From NCBI RefSeq assembly GCF_001676615.1, contig NZ_LYXZ01000014.1, positions 124,001-188,000 on the forward strand: a DNA stretch of 64,000 bases. Direction: 5' to 3'. Below the pieces are notes generated by a model, which saw only the letters and a program-made list of their open reading frames with translations, did no database searches and had not been told where the DNA came from. Within the stretch, counting starts at the first letter, position 1; every line of letters begins with the position of its first letter. The translations under genes were made by a program, and so were the position numbers. The DNA is from Labrys sp. WJW. Lineage in GTDB: Bacteria; Pseudomonadota; Alphaproteobacteria; Rhizobiales; Labraceae. Shown here piece by piece: positions 56,761-63,529 of this stretch.

Positions 56761-57876
56761 TCAGACCCTCATCGGCATGAGAACGATGAGCAGCTGCGCA
56801 CCTTCACGGGTGCGGAAGAGCGCCGGGCTGCCGGGTTCGGAGAGGGCGACCTGCACGGTGTCGCCGGTGATGGTCGACAGCGCATCGTTGAGATAGCGCG
56901 AGTTGAAGCCGATCTCGATGGGCGTGCTGGCATACTCGACGTCGAGGTCCTGGCGCGCATCGCCGGCGTCGGGATTGGTGACGGCCAGATCCAACCGGCC
57001 TTCGCCAAAGGAGAGCTTCACCGCCCGGCCGCGCTCCGAGGAGATCGAAGCGACCAGGTCGACGGCGCGGGCGAAGCTGGCGAGATCAAGGGTGGCGATC
57101 TTGTCGTTGCCCGTGGGAATGACCCGGGAATAATCGGGGAAAGTGCCGTCGATCAGCTTGGAGGTGAGGCGGGTATTGCCGGCCTGAACGCGGATCTTGG
57201 CGTTCGACACCTCGAAGGTGATATCGCCCTCGACCTCCTTGGCGAGGCGCGCCAGTTCGCCGACCGTCTTGCGGGGCACGATGATGCCGGGCAGGCCTTC
57301 GCTGCCGGCTGGCGCCTGCACTTCGAAGCGGGCGAGGCGATGGCCGTCCGTCGCCACCGTACGAAGGGCGGGGCTATCCTGACCCGCAACGGCATGGAGA
57401 TAGATGCCGTTGAGGTAATAGCGCGTCTCCTCGGTCGAGATGGCGAAGGACGTTTTCTCCAGCATCTCGGCCAGCGTCTTTGCCGGCAAAGCGAAGCTGG
57501 TCGCCATCTCGCCGGCGGCGAGGTCCGGATAGTCCTCGATCGGCAGCGTCTGCAGCTTGAAGCGCGAGCGGCCGGAGGTGATCTGGATGGTGCCTGGCGT
57601 TGGCTCCGCGAGTTTGATCTGGGCGCCGTCGGGCAGCTTGCGCACGATGTCGGCGAAGGTATGCGCCGGCACTGTCGTTTGGCCGGGTGTCGGCGTCTCG
57701 GCCGGTACGGTGATCGAGGCCTCGAGGTCCAGATCCGTGGCGACGATGCGCAGCGTGCCGGCATCGGCGTAGAGCGCGACATTGGACAGGATCGGGATGG
57801 TGTTGCGGCGCTCGACGATCTTCTGTGCCGTGCCGAGGGCCTTCACCAGGGCCGCGCGTTCGATGATGATTTCCAT
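56761..57876 (-). CDS. dnaN: DNA polymerase III beta subunit (sliding clamp), phage-encoded
   Basis: The 371-residue product is a full-length bacterial beta clamp with its three repeated domains: MEIIIERAALVKALGTAQKI at the start, DYPDLAAG in the first domain, YYLNGIYLH and ATDGHRLARFE in the second, and the C-terminal VLMPMRV which ends in the canonical MPMR motif that caps the partner-binding pocket. It is in the middle of the leftward phage operon and not beside dnaA, gyrB or recF. It is therefore a second clamp, most likely for phage replication, as in a few other phages. Confidence 0.93.
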   Translation of the reverse strand: MEIIIERAALVKALGTAQKIVERRNTIPILSNVALYADAGTLRIVATDLDLEASITVPAETPTPGQTTVPAHTFADIVRKLPDGAQIKLAEPTPGTIQITSGRSRFKLQTLPIEDYPDLAAGEMATSFALPAKTLAEMLEKTSFAISTEETRYYLNGIYLHAVAGQDSPALRTVATDGHRLARFEVQAPAGSEGLPGIIVPRKTVGELARLAKEVEGDITFEVSNAKIRVQAGNTRLTSKLIDGTFPDYSRVIPTGNDKIATLDLASFARAVDLVASISSERGRAVKLSFGEGRLDLAVTNPDAGDARQDLDVEYASTPIEIGFNSRYLNDALSTITGDTVQVALSEPGSPALFRTREGAQLLIVLMPMRV

Positions 57877-57944
57877 GGGTTGCCTCGGTTCGGGCTGGGG
57901 ATGCCCGGCGGCAGAGCCGCCGGGTCGTGCTTGGCAGGGCTGGC

Positions 57945-58889
57945 TTAGGCTTCGGGGCCGCCTTCGAACGTTGGCAGGCTGGTCTGCGCGCCCACGGTGG
58001 CCAGGTCCTCGCGGACACGCTCGGTCACGAACTGGTCGGGGCGGTAGATTTGGTAGAGCCAGATCAGCTTTTCGCCGCTGGTCCGGTAGCGCAGGCGTAC
58101 GGGAATACGGACCTTTTCACCCATGAAGAAGGGCGAGATCGCCAGGATGAACAGGCCGGGCACCTTGATCGGCTTGCCGTCGGCGTCCTTATGGCTCTCC
58201 TCGAAGGAAATCTCGGCCTCGCCGGTCTGCAGGTTGACCGCCCGCTTGAGGCGCGATTCCACATTCACCTGCAGGCCGCGCGATAGGCGGATGAGGTCGC
58301 TCGGCGTGGCGATCGTGGTGCCGAAATCCCGCTCGAGGTTGGACCGCTCGAAGTCGGACGGGCTGGAGAGGTCGGCGATGCGGTCCTCGATGAAGGCGGC
58401 GAAATCGCCCTGCGCCATCGGCTGGCCGTTGAGTTTGGTCCAGGCTTTCCATTCGTCGGAGAGGGGGAAGCTGTAGGCGATGCGATGCTTGAGATTGTTG
58501 GCGGCGCCGGCGGACTTGTCCTCGTGGTAGTCGATAACAGCCGTAAAGCTCGGATTGGTCCAGGTCGTGTCGGCAAAGACCACGCTATCCTTAGTCTTAT
58601 GACGGTTCGTGAGGGCGATGAAGCTGTCGAGGGTCAGCGCGCGGGCAATGCCGCGCTTGTCCGTTGGGGCCGTGCGGTACCGTTCGAACAGGTTATCGAC
58701 CGAATCGATCTCGGGCTGGGCGCCGTGAATAATGCCGACGGGGATCTCGGCAGGCACGCCGACCATCCCGGCCGGGGCCTTGATGGTGACGATGTCGATC
58801 CCGGCGGCTTCGCGGCCGAGCTGAGCGATATCCTTGACGGCGGTGTCGGACGGCAGCGTGACGCTTGCCGGCGTAGAGACGGGGGCCAT
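57945..58889 (-). CDS. YfdQ-like (DUF2303) phage protein
   Basis: The 314-residue product matches DUF2303: KAPAGMVGVPAEIPVGI-type start, RHKTKDSVVFADTTWTNPSF, and VIDYHEDKSAGAANNLKHRI, then FPLSDEWKAWTKLNGQPM and FAAFIEDRIADL. E. coli YfdQ, of prophage CPS-53, is of this family. The function is not known. As in E. coli, an HD-domain (YfdR) gene lies nearby. Confidence 0.85.
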   Translation of the reverse strand: MAPVSTPASVTLPSDTAVKDIAQLGREAAGIDIVTIKAPAGMVGVPAEIPVGIIHGAQPEIDSVDNLFERYRTAPTDKRGIARALTLDSFIALTNRHKTKDSVVFADTTWTNPSFTAVIDYHEDKSAGAANNLKHRIAYSFPLSDEWKAWTKLNGQPMAQGDFAAFIEDRIADLSSPSDFERSNLERDFGTTIATPSDLIRLSRGLQVNVESRLKRAVNLQTGEAEISFEESHKDADGKPIKVPGLFILAISPFFMGEKVRIPVRLRYRTSGEKLIWLYQIYRPDQFVTERVREDLATVGAQTSLPTFEGGPEA

Positions 58890-58928
58890 GGGGCGGTTTC
58901 CTGGTTGAGGGGAGGGATGGCGCCGGCG

Positions 58929-59279
58929 TCAGCCGCCGGCCGCCTCGTTGCGGTCGAGCGAGCGGGGCCCGTCGAACATGTTGGTTTGTTGGGGATGCTC
59001 GGTGGAGAGCGAGCCGTCGTCGAGCACCCAATAGAAGGAGGCGCCGCGCACGGGCTTGGGCCTCTTCGACTGGATGTCGGCCGTGATCTCGGCCGAGGAG
59101 CCCTCGACCTCGATATCCAGGGTGAGGATCACCTTGCCCTTCACCTTGTTCTTGGGCCGGCCGCCGCTGATTTCCTTCAGGGCGGCAAGGGTTTCGGTGA
59201 TCTCCTTGCCCAGGGCGGCGGCGGCATCGCCGCCTTCCAGGGCGCCGATGATGGTCTGCGCATCACGGATGCGTTTCAT
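58929..59279 (-). CDS. Phage hypothetical protein, 116 aa
   Basis: The product starts MKRIRDAQTIIGALEGGDAA, followed by KVKGKVILTLDIEVEGSSAE, a beta-rich body. GAGGAGA precedes the ATG. Proteins of this type regularly sit between yfdQ- and yfdR-like genes in proteobacterial prophages. Function unknown. Confidence 0.75.
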   Translation of the reverse strand: MKRIRDAQTIIGALEGGDAAAALGKEITETLAALKEISGGRPKNKVKGKVILTLDIEVEGSSAEITADIQSKRPKPVRGASFYWVLDDGSLSTEHPQQTNMFDGPRSLDRNEAAGG

Positions 59280-59289
59280 GGGGCTCTCC

Positions 59290-59946
59290 TCAGAGTCCGT
59301 TGGCGTTGGGGCAGTAGGTACGCAGGCGCAGCAGCCACTCGTCGGTGGCTCGGGGCCAACCCCAGATGGAGAGCCGGCCGCGCATGGGCACGGGCTTGGC
59401 GCTCTCGATCGAGGGATGCCATGGACGCGGCGGACGGGCGCAAAGTTGGTCGCGCTCGACCTTGAGCATGCGCAGATCCATGGCGTGAATGATCTCGCTG
59501 TCGGCATCGCTGGGCCGGTTGATGCCGGCAGCGGCATGGATGGCGAGATCGCAGCGCAGCTTGAGGTAGCCGAGCGCTTGTCTGAACTGGCTGCGGCCCA
59601 GCACCTTGCGGTCGCTGTTCTTGGCGCCGGTGATGTGCTCTAGGCTCCGGGAAACCAGAGCGTCGAGCGCCATGGCCATCGGCGAGGTGATATCGCCGAT
59701 ATAGGCCTCGTGCGCATCGTGAAGCAGGAACCATGCGGCCAGATCCGCCCGGCCCGTCTCCTGCATCAGCGCGTCGCAGCCGACGACGCAATGCTGGGCG
59801 ATGGAGAAGGTGCCGCCAGGCACCGCGCCGGCATAGCGGCCGCTGCGGGCCAGGGCCGGGCCGACATCGTTGACGAGGTCGACATCGGCGACCTTGGGAT
59901 CGAGCAGGTCGAAGGCCCGGCCGGAACTGGTCTGCATCCAGATCAT
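59290..59946 (-). CDS. YfdR-like HD-domain phosphohydrolase
   Basis: The 218-residue product has an HD-type metal site: TFSIAQHCVV, then FLLHDAHEAYIGDITSPMA and, later, an Asp in AMDLRML. Related YfbR/YfdR proteins are nucleotidases acting on deoxynucleoside monophosphates, so a role in phage nucleotide metabolism is plausible. It starts 10 bp after the upstream hypothetical gene. Confidence 0.88.
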   Translation of the reverse strand: MIWMQTSSGRAFDLLDPKVADVDLVNDVGPALARSGRYAGAVPGGTFSIAQHCVVGCDALMQETGRADLAAWFLLHDAHEAYIGDITSPMAMALDALVSRSLEHITGAKNSDRKVLGRSQFRQALGYLKLRCDLAIHAAAGINRPSDADSEIIHAMDLRMLKVERDQLCARPPRPWHPSIESAKPVPMRGRLSIWGWPRATDEWLLRLRTYCPNANGL

Positions 59947-59955
59947 GCGAAGACC

Positions 59956-60204
59956 TCAGGCGAAAGCGAGGTGGCGACCGGCCTGGGCGCGGCGCTTGCT
60001 GCGCTGAATCTCCATGCGCTCGCGGGCATTGCCGCCATGGTTGCGGATCTGGCTCTCGGACCAGCCGCGCTCGCGCAGGTCGCGTTCGGTGATGCCGGCA
60101 TCGAGGCCGCGCTCAACCAGGATCTCGATCATGTCCTTGGCCATCAGCGCTCGGACGGCGGAGATGTCGGTCATTTCATCACGAAGAGGGGAATTGAGCA
60201 GCAT
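59956..60204 (-). CDS. Phage hypothetical protein, 82 aa (first gene of leftward operon)
   Basis: A small basic protein with a helix-turn-helix-like core (ALMAKDMIEILVERGLDAGI then RDLRERGWSESQI). The start at 60204 (MLLNSPLRDE) is preceded by GGAGG; the ATG at 60216 overlaps that site. It is the first gene after the leftward promoter, the position of lambda N, but has no similarity to N. Confidence 0.65.
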   Translation of the reverse strand: MLLNSPLRDEMTDISAVRALMAKDMIEILVERGLDAGITERDLRERGWSESQIRNHGGNARERMEIQRSKRRAQAGRHLAFA

Positions 60205-60228
60205 GGCCGCCTCCATTGGTGGAATGGA

Positions 60229-60260
60229 TGCGATAATGCGCGATATTTTTAGCGTGTCAA
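60229..60260 (-). promoter_or_regulatory. Leftward early promoter with repressor half-site
   Basis: On the minus strand TTGACA (60260-60255), a 17-bp spacer and ATTATC (60237-60232) form a promoter. The -10 overlaps TTATCGCA (60236-60229), the same 8-mer found three times beside the repressor gene, so this is the probable PL with its operator. Confidence 0.65.
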
Positions 60261-60390
60261 CAAGAATTACGCTAAATTTATCCCTTCCGCGCTATTTGGC
60301 GGCGCAGCAAAGAAATTTGTCGTGCCTCCGTTGACTCATCGTTAGGCATGTTCTTGAATTGTTCTCGTTGTAAAGGCGTCTGGGGGTGTC

Positions 60391-60642
60391 ATGGCCAAAG
60401 TAACGTACTTCGTCGTTTTGCCCTTTGTGGAGGGCATGCGCGGTCGTCTGGTGCCTGGTCAACCGCGTCCGGCCCGCGATCGTGATCATGCCGTCAAGCT
60501 GGCGGCGGGCCTGAATGGGGTTGTTGGTGCAATCGCATTTTCGCGTACTGGTGACGCGGATCTGGGCGAGTTCGCTGACGCGGAAATTATTGCCGAGTTC
60601 GGACGTATTCCTGCGGCAGGTGCGCAGGCCTATGCGGCTTAG
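60391..60642 (+). CDS. Phage hypothetical protein, 83 aa
   Basis: The product starts MAKVTYFVVLPFVEGMRGRL and contains LNGVVGAIAFSRTGDADLGE. It looks like a conserved small protein of alphaproteobacterial prophages near the repressor. It is convergent with the repressor gene, overlapping by 4 bp. A role as a lysogeny-linked function is possible but unproven. Confidence 0.65.
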   Translation: MAKVTYFVVLPFVEGMRGRLVPGQPRPARDRDHAVKLAAGLNGVVGAIAFSRTGDADLGEFADAEIIAEFGRIPAAGAQAYAA

Positions 60643-61349
60643 CGCCTGCCGACGATTACATGAACGGCTTTGACCAGAGGGCGGTCAATGTTGAATTCTT
60701 CGGCTGGATTCCACTGCCATAGCAATAGTTTGCTAGGAGACCAGCCCCTAAACTCCTTGATGTATCCTTCCGGCGGATCGCCCTCGACATCGGGGTGGAG
60801 CTGTACCACCACATCATCTTCGCGCTTGGGCGATTTTCCGGGATGGATCCAGACCAGCTCGCCGGCCTTGTATCGTGGAAACATACTGTCTCCTTCGACG
60901 TACAGCCCGTACGCGCCAACGACGCCTCGCAGGAAGTCCGGGCGAGGGATGGTCTCGACGACGTCGCCATTGAACTGAAAGCGCCCGTCCGCGCCGCCCT
61001 TTGCCAGGCCGAGGACGTTGATGTGGTCATCCAGCATTCTTGGGGCGGGAACCATAGAAATAGATGCATTCGGCGGCGGCAGGATCTGCCTTGGCGGCAA
61101 TGCTGTCTCGGCCGCAGGGCTATCGAGTTCCTTGGGGCCGCGGTTTTCACCGAGCCAATCCACACTGGTTTTCAGAACACGAGCGAGGCGCACAAGCGTA
61201 TCGTTGCGCGGGGATTTCGACTTGCCTTCCAATATGTTGCGGATGGCACTCGCGGAAAGACCGGCCTCGAGCGAGGTAGGCGTCGCGTCCAGGTGGAGAT
61301 CATTGAGCCGAATCTGAATCCGGCCGGCAAGGGTGCTGTCGTCGCTCAT
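60639..61349 (-). CDS. CI/LexA-like S24-family phage repressor
   Basis: The 236-residue protein has an N-terminal XRE-type helix-turn-helix (about residues 8-65; LEAGLSASAIRNILEGKSKS) and a C-terminal S24 domain (about 110-230). The catalytic Ser155 is in YVEGDSMFPRYKAGE and the likely general base Lys198 in YIKEFRG. The stretch that normally holds the self-cleavage Ala-Gly pair reads VLGLAKGGADG, so the site may be altered. It is divergent from the rightward operon, with operators between. Confidence 0.9.
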   Translation of the reverse strand: MSDDSTLAGRIQIRLNDLHLDATPTSLEAGLSASAIRNILEGKSKSPRNDTLVRLARVLKTSVDWLGENRGPKELDSPAAETALPPRQILPPPNASISMVPAPRMLDDHINVLGLAKGGADGRFQFNGDVVETIPRPDFLRGVVGAYGLYVEGDSMFPRYKAGELVWIHPGKSPKREDDVVVQLHPDVEGDPPEGYIKEFRGWSPSKLLLWQWNPAEEFNIDRPLVKAVHVIVGRR

Positions 61350-61358
61350 GGGATAATC

Positions 61359-61424
61359 TTATCGCACTTGAATTTCGCACGCTTGCGATAAAATTAGCCT
61401 TGACCCAGCGCTATTTTTATCGCA
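61359..61424. promoter_or_regulatory. Repressor operator region
   Basis: The 8-mer TTATCGCA occurs at 61359-61366 and 61417-61424 and in the opposite orientation at 61384-61391. TCGCACGCTTGCGA (61375-61388) forms a small inverted repeat with the middle one. The region lies between the divergent repressor and Cro-position genes and is the probable oR. Confidence 0.75.
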
Positions 61425-61434
61425 CGGTTGGGAT

Positions 61435-61773
61435 ATGAACCCGATTGATACCCTTCTGGCGCTGGCGTCAGCCTTCGCGGACCAGCGCAAGCTTTCCGAG
61501 TCGCGCGTGTCGACTATCGTCTTTGGTGACGGCACGCGCCTGAAGCACCTTCGCCAGGGTGGCGATATGGGTGCCCGTCGCGTTGACCGGGCTATCATTT
61601 GGTTCTCCGCCAACTGGCCGGAAGGCCTCGCCTGGCCGTCTGATATCCCCCGACCCACCCTGCCTGTTGTTGACGCGACGGTTGGGCCTGCCGCCGCTGG
61701 CGATCCCCCGCCAGCGGCGGCCTTTTGTGTGGGCGACGTTTGCGAAAGACCTGTCCATGTCGATAGCTCCTGA
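61435..61773 (+). CDS. Cro-position phage protein, 112 aa
   Basis: The first gene rightward of the operators begins MNPIDTLLALASAFADQRKL, then SESRVSTIVFGDGTRLKHLR, which may be a helix-turn-helix (by position and pattern). The C-terminal third is low in complexity and contains a terminator-like hairpin in its DNA (61690-61727). Only a short GGG precedes the ATG at 61435. A role like lambda Cro is inferred from position only. Confidence 0.65.
   Translation: MNPIDTLLALASAFADQRKLSESRVSTIVFGDGTRLKHLRQGGDMGARRVDRAIIWFSANWPEGLAWPSDIPRPTLPVVDATVGPAAAGDPPPAAAFCVGDVCERPVHVDSS
61690..61727 (+). terminator. Terminator-like hairpin inside the Cro-position gene
   Basis: A perfect 13-bp stem GCCGCCGCTGGCG / CGCCAGCGGCGGC (61690-61702, 61709-61721) with loop ATCCCC is followed by TTTTGTG. 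It lies inside the end of the coding frame, 150 bp before the next gene, in the place of lambda tR1. Confidence 0.7.
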
Positions 61774-61875
61774 CCGTTTCGGCCCGTGATCTGATGGGCT
61801 GATTTCTGCCTGATCCCTTTTCTTCCCGATACGGGAAAGCGCGCGGCGTTTTCCCGAACAGCGGAGCCTTGCCCC

Positions 61876-62352
61876 GTGTCCATCCCTGAAACTTCCATAC
61901 TGCGCATCAAGGCCGCGACCCGCGACCTGGTCAAAGTGTGCGGCGGCGTGGTTCGCGCCGGCGAAATCGCCTTGCTGTCCAAGTCCGAAATCAGCCGCTT
62001 CCAAGCGCCTGGCTCGCCCGACCTGATCACCATCCCGGCCGCCTTAGCGCTCGAGGCCGATTGCGGGCTGCCACTGGTGACGCAGGTGATGGCGGACATG
62101 AGCGGCCGCCGTCTTACGGACCCCGAAGCGGAGGAGCGGCAACAAGCCTGCCTCGCCAGTGACATCTCCGAGACGCTGCGAAAATCGGCCGAGGTGATGA
62201 CTGCCTATGCCTCGGCGATCGCGGACGGGGTCGTGACCGCTGCCGAGGCAGAGGCGATCGACCGAGTGGCAGGGGAACTCGGCACCAACGTCCTTTCGAT
62301 GCGACGAAATCTGGCTGCGGTGAAGGCTTCGAACATCAGAGCAGCCGGGTGA
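61876..62352 (+). CDS. Phage hypothetical (CII-position) protein, 158 aa
   Basis: The N-terminus reads IKAATRDLVKVCGGVVRAGE then KSEISRFQAPGSPDLITIPA, consistent with a regulator that recognises DNA; the C-terminal half is helical (MTAYASAIADGVVTAAEAEA). It sits where lambda has cII. The start is GTG at 61876 with GGAG nine bases upstream. No family is named with confidence. Confidence 0.65.
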   Translation: MSIPETSILRIKAATRDLVKVCGGVVRAGEIALLSKSEISRFQAPGSPDLITIPAALALEADCGLPLVTQVMADMSGRRLTDPEAEERQQACLASDISETLRKSAEVMTAYASAIADGVVTAAEAEAIDRVAGELGTNVLSMRRNLAAVKASNIRAAG

Positions 62353-62600
62353 CGACGTTGATCGTCTCGCGACGGCACCTGCGCCAACCGCCCCTGCGGG
62401 TTCGCGTTGAGAAACGCGCGCGGAGGCTGGCCCGGGCGGCGCGCAACATGGCCGCGGCCGGCCTTGTCGCCTGGCAGATCCGAAGGGCTACCGGCCTCGG
62501 CGCAAAGCGCCTCGAGGTGGTGCTCGCCGACACAACGAATGGCCTGTGGAGCGCGGCCGACCTCAAGCTGATGAAGGAGATCGGCCATGCCGGAAAATGA
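62349..62600 (+). CDS. Phage hypothetical protein, 83 aa, basic
   Basis: The N-terminal half is strongly basic (SRRHLRQPPLRVRVEKRARR) and is followed by a helix-turn-helix-like part (LVAWQIRRATGLGAKRLEVV), suggesting DNA binding. The GTG start overlaps the upstream stop (GTGA). Confidence 0.65.
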   Translation: MTTLIVSRRHLRQPPLRVRVEKRARRLARAARNMAAAGLVAWQIRRATGLGAKRLEVVLADTTNGLWSAADLKLMKEIGHAGK

Positions 62601-62817
62601 TGGGCTCACGGCAATGGAAGCTTGGCACCTAGAACGCGTGCGAACGCTGCAGCAAGAAGCCTGCGATGCGCATCTCGACGATCTGCGCAGGGCCTATGGC
62701 GAGCCGATTGTCTCGGTGCCGACCAAGGACGGCGGCATCCGTCTGCGCATCCCCTTCAATCCGCGCTTGAGCCTGACCGGTTCGCCGGGGCTGCTCTGCG
62801 ACGAAAGGGCGTTGTGA
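62587..62817 (+). CDS. Phage hypothetical protein, 76 aa
   Basis: A small soluble protein starting MPENDGLTAMEAWHLERVRT and containing GEPIVSVPTKDGGIRLRIPF. It overlaps the upstream gene by 14 bp and its stop overlaps the start of the next by one base (TGATG). No family recognised. Confidence 0.6.
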   Translation: MPENDGLTAMEAWHLERVRTLQQEACDAHLDDLRRAYGEPIVSVPTKDGGIRLRIPFNPRLSLTGSPGLLCDERAL

Positions 62818-62936
62818 TGAGCGATCCCCTTCTGATCGTGCTCCTGGTCTGGTGCGCGCCTGCGATCGCATGGGCGATCGACTTCGCACTATGGCAGATC
62901 GAGCGACGCCTTCCCGCCTGGCGGAGGAAGGCATGA
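62817..62936 (+). CDS. Phage small membrane protein, 39 aa
   Basis: The frame MSDPLLIVLLVWCAPAIAWA plus nineteen residues has one membrane helix and a basic end (QIERRLPAWRRKA). It is coupled at both ends: TGATG with the upstream gene and ATGA with the methyltransferase gene. Function unknown. Confidence 0.6.
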   Translation: MSDPLLIVLLVWCAPAIAWAIDFALWQIERRLPAWRRKA

Positions 62937-63529
62937 ACCTCGCCCGGGCCGATCTCGGCCTCCCTCTGTTCGCGTATGACCTCGCGATGGCCGATCCGCC
63001 ATGGGAATGGGAGGCGCGCACCGAACGTGGCTACGCGAAGTCGCCGGAGGCGCAGTACCCAACCATGTCGATGGCGGACATCGAGGCATTGCGCCTGGGC
63101 GATACGCTGGCGCCGGGCGGCGTGCTCATCCTGTGGGGTACATGGCCGCTGCTGCACAGGCAGATCGACCTCTTCGCGCGATGGGGCGTGAAATACAAAA
63201 CGGGCGGGGTCTGGGCAAAACGCACGGCCAGCGGAAAGCTGCGCTGGGGGCCTGGCTATATCCAGCGCAGCGTCTGCGAACCCTATCTGATCGGCACGCT
63301 GGCAGGCCCGGATTTCATCGGAAGCCGCTTCCCAAACCTCGTCGAGACACTGGCGGAAGACAGCTTCGACGGCTTGGCCCGCGAGCACTCCCGTAAGCCG
63401 GACGAATTTTATGCCCGCGTTGAGGCTGCCACACCAGGCGCCCGACGGGCCGACATCTTCGCGCGCCAGCTGCGCCCTGGCTGGGATGGCTGGGGCAATG
63501 AACTCAACAAATTTGGGAGCGTGGCCTGA
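62933..63529 (+). CDS. MT-A70 family DNA N6-adenine methyltransferase
   Basis: The 198-residue protein has the DPPW catalytic motif (AMADPPWEWEART) and the cofactor-side VLILWGTWPLLHRQ, then SVCEPYLIGTLAGPDF. MT-A70 proteins in phages methylate adenine to escape host restriction or to mark DNA. The ATG at 62933 overlaps the upstream stop; the frame to 62852 would overlap the whole membrane-protein gene. Confidence 0.9.
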   Translation: MNLARADLGLPLFAYDLAMADPPWEWEARTERGYAKSPEAQYPTMSMADIEALRLGDTLAPGGVLILWGTWPLLHRQIDLFARWGVKYKTGGVWAKRTASGKLRWGPGYIQRSVCEPYLIGTLAGPDFIGSRFPNLVETLAEDSFDGLAREHSRKPDEFYARVEAATPGARRADIFARQLRPGWDGWGNELNKFGSVA

